Source: Caldisericum exile_A (GTDB taxonomy: Bacteria > Caldisericota > Caldisericia > Caldisericales > Caldisericaceae). Taken from it: DNA of 43,460 bases. Positions 43,311-43,460 of the stretch are shown here, piece after piece. Under the pieces are notes generated by a model. The model was not told the origin of the DNA. It ran no database searches and was given only the letters and a program-made list of their open reading frames with translations. Location: positions 1 to 43,460 of the forward strand of contig NZ_JBLOBF010000011.1 in NCBI RefSeq assembly GCF_047785965.1, in the 5' to 3' direction. The translations under genes were made by a program, and so were the position numbers. Each line of letters starts with the position of its first letter. Within the stretch, counting starts at the first letter, position 1.

Positions 43311-43460
43311 ATAATTAAATATTAATTTTTAATTTTATAATTTTTAAATAATTTCTTAATTTTTAAACAATGAATTTCTACCTATTTCAACTGTATTTCT
43401 ATATATTTCTATGTATCTTTTTTATTATACCTCTTTTTTCTTTGTCAAGCAAATAAATAA
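43311..43460. other. AT-rich end of the window
   Basis: Very AT-rich, no gene. On the minus strand there is TTGACA (43443-43448) and TATAAT (43424-43429), but only 13 bases apart, too close for a normal sigma-70 promoter. Confidence 0.4.

Noticed and set aside
43424..43448. Minus-strand promoter TTGACA/TATAAT at the window end
   Set aside because: The spacer is only 13 bases, too short for a sigma-70 type promoter.
1..43460. tRNA, rRNA or CRISPR array
   Set aside because: No cloverleaf-like or rRNA-like stretch and no regularly spaced repeat was seen by eye; a covariance-model search could still find a small RNA.

Overview
The window looks like chromosome of a low-GC, anaerobic, probably thermophilic bacterium. 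The glycerol genes (glpK, a BFD-tailed glycerol-3-phosphate dehydrogenase, a second flavoprotein and a DUF1667 protein) and the adenosine-specific kinase-like gene resemble what Thermotogota or Caldisericota carry; that placement is an inference from gene content. No rRNA, tRNA or CRISPR array was recognised. Positions 1-27.4 kb are dense, mostly intact and metabolic. The last 8 kb are very different: AT-rich, all on the minus strand, and almost every gene is frameshifted.

Layout. 0-5.4 kb: a radical SAM protein (cut by the window edge) behind a winged-helix regulator; a DUF2817 peptidase with a YfcC-type transporter; an adenosine-specific kinase-like protein; a GT2 glycosyltransferase. 5.5-13.6 kb: a DUF4388 protein, then a complete phosphotransferase (PTS) locus: PRD/EIIA-type activator, EIIA, EIIB and EIIC of the ascorbate (Ula) class, a Gfo/Idh/MocA dehydrogenase, HPr and enzyme I. 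13.7-15.3 kb: a ketopantoate-reductase-like protein coupled to a divergent PlsY-like membrane protein. 15.4-24.0 kb: a nine-gene glycerol/glycerol-3-phosphate operon, with an ABC importer (lipoprotein, two permeases, ATPase), glycerol kinase, G3P dehydrogenase, a second FAD/NAD oxidoreductase and a DUF1667 Cys protein. 24.0-27.0 kb: the C-terminal remnant of a radical SAM/SPASM peptide maturase fused in an operon to an intact ABC-2 type exporter. 27.0-27.4 kb: a small proteasome-like Ntn-hydrolase candidate.

27.5-35.0 kb is a three-gene, translationally coupled DNA-defence-like cassette on the minus strand: a PLD-SNF2-type helicase, an Eco57I-class methyltransferase/restriction protein and a NERD nuclease-like protein. 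Next to it (35.3-37.3 kb) lie wrecks: a TPR-alpha/beta hydrolase, a restriction-enzyme N-terminal domain, the first 32 codons of a type III/beta-class DNA methyltransferase and a DUF4352 lipoprotein. 37.4-39.2 kb encodes an exported BNR-propeller, stalk-domain and lamin-tail protein broken by two frameshifts. 39.4-43.3 kb holds small membrane-anchored proteins and a large cysteine-rich, Ig-like exported protein in pieces; its style recalls surface proteins of candidate-phyla (CPR) bacteria, so this end could be transferred DNA, a decaying locus, or a poorly assembled contig end.

How it fits together: sugar enters as a phosphate ester through the PTS, with the phosphoryl relay enzyme I, HPr, EIIA, EIIB encoded beside it and read out by the PRD activator. 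Glycerol or a glycerol phosphate enters by the ABC importer and is oxidised through GlpK and the dehydrogenase set. G3P also links to the PlsY-like gene. The defence-type cassette and the neighbouring dead restriction genes mark an accessory island.
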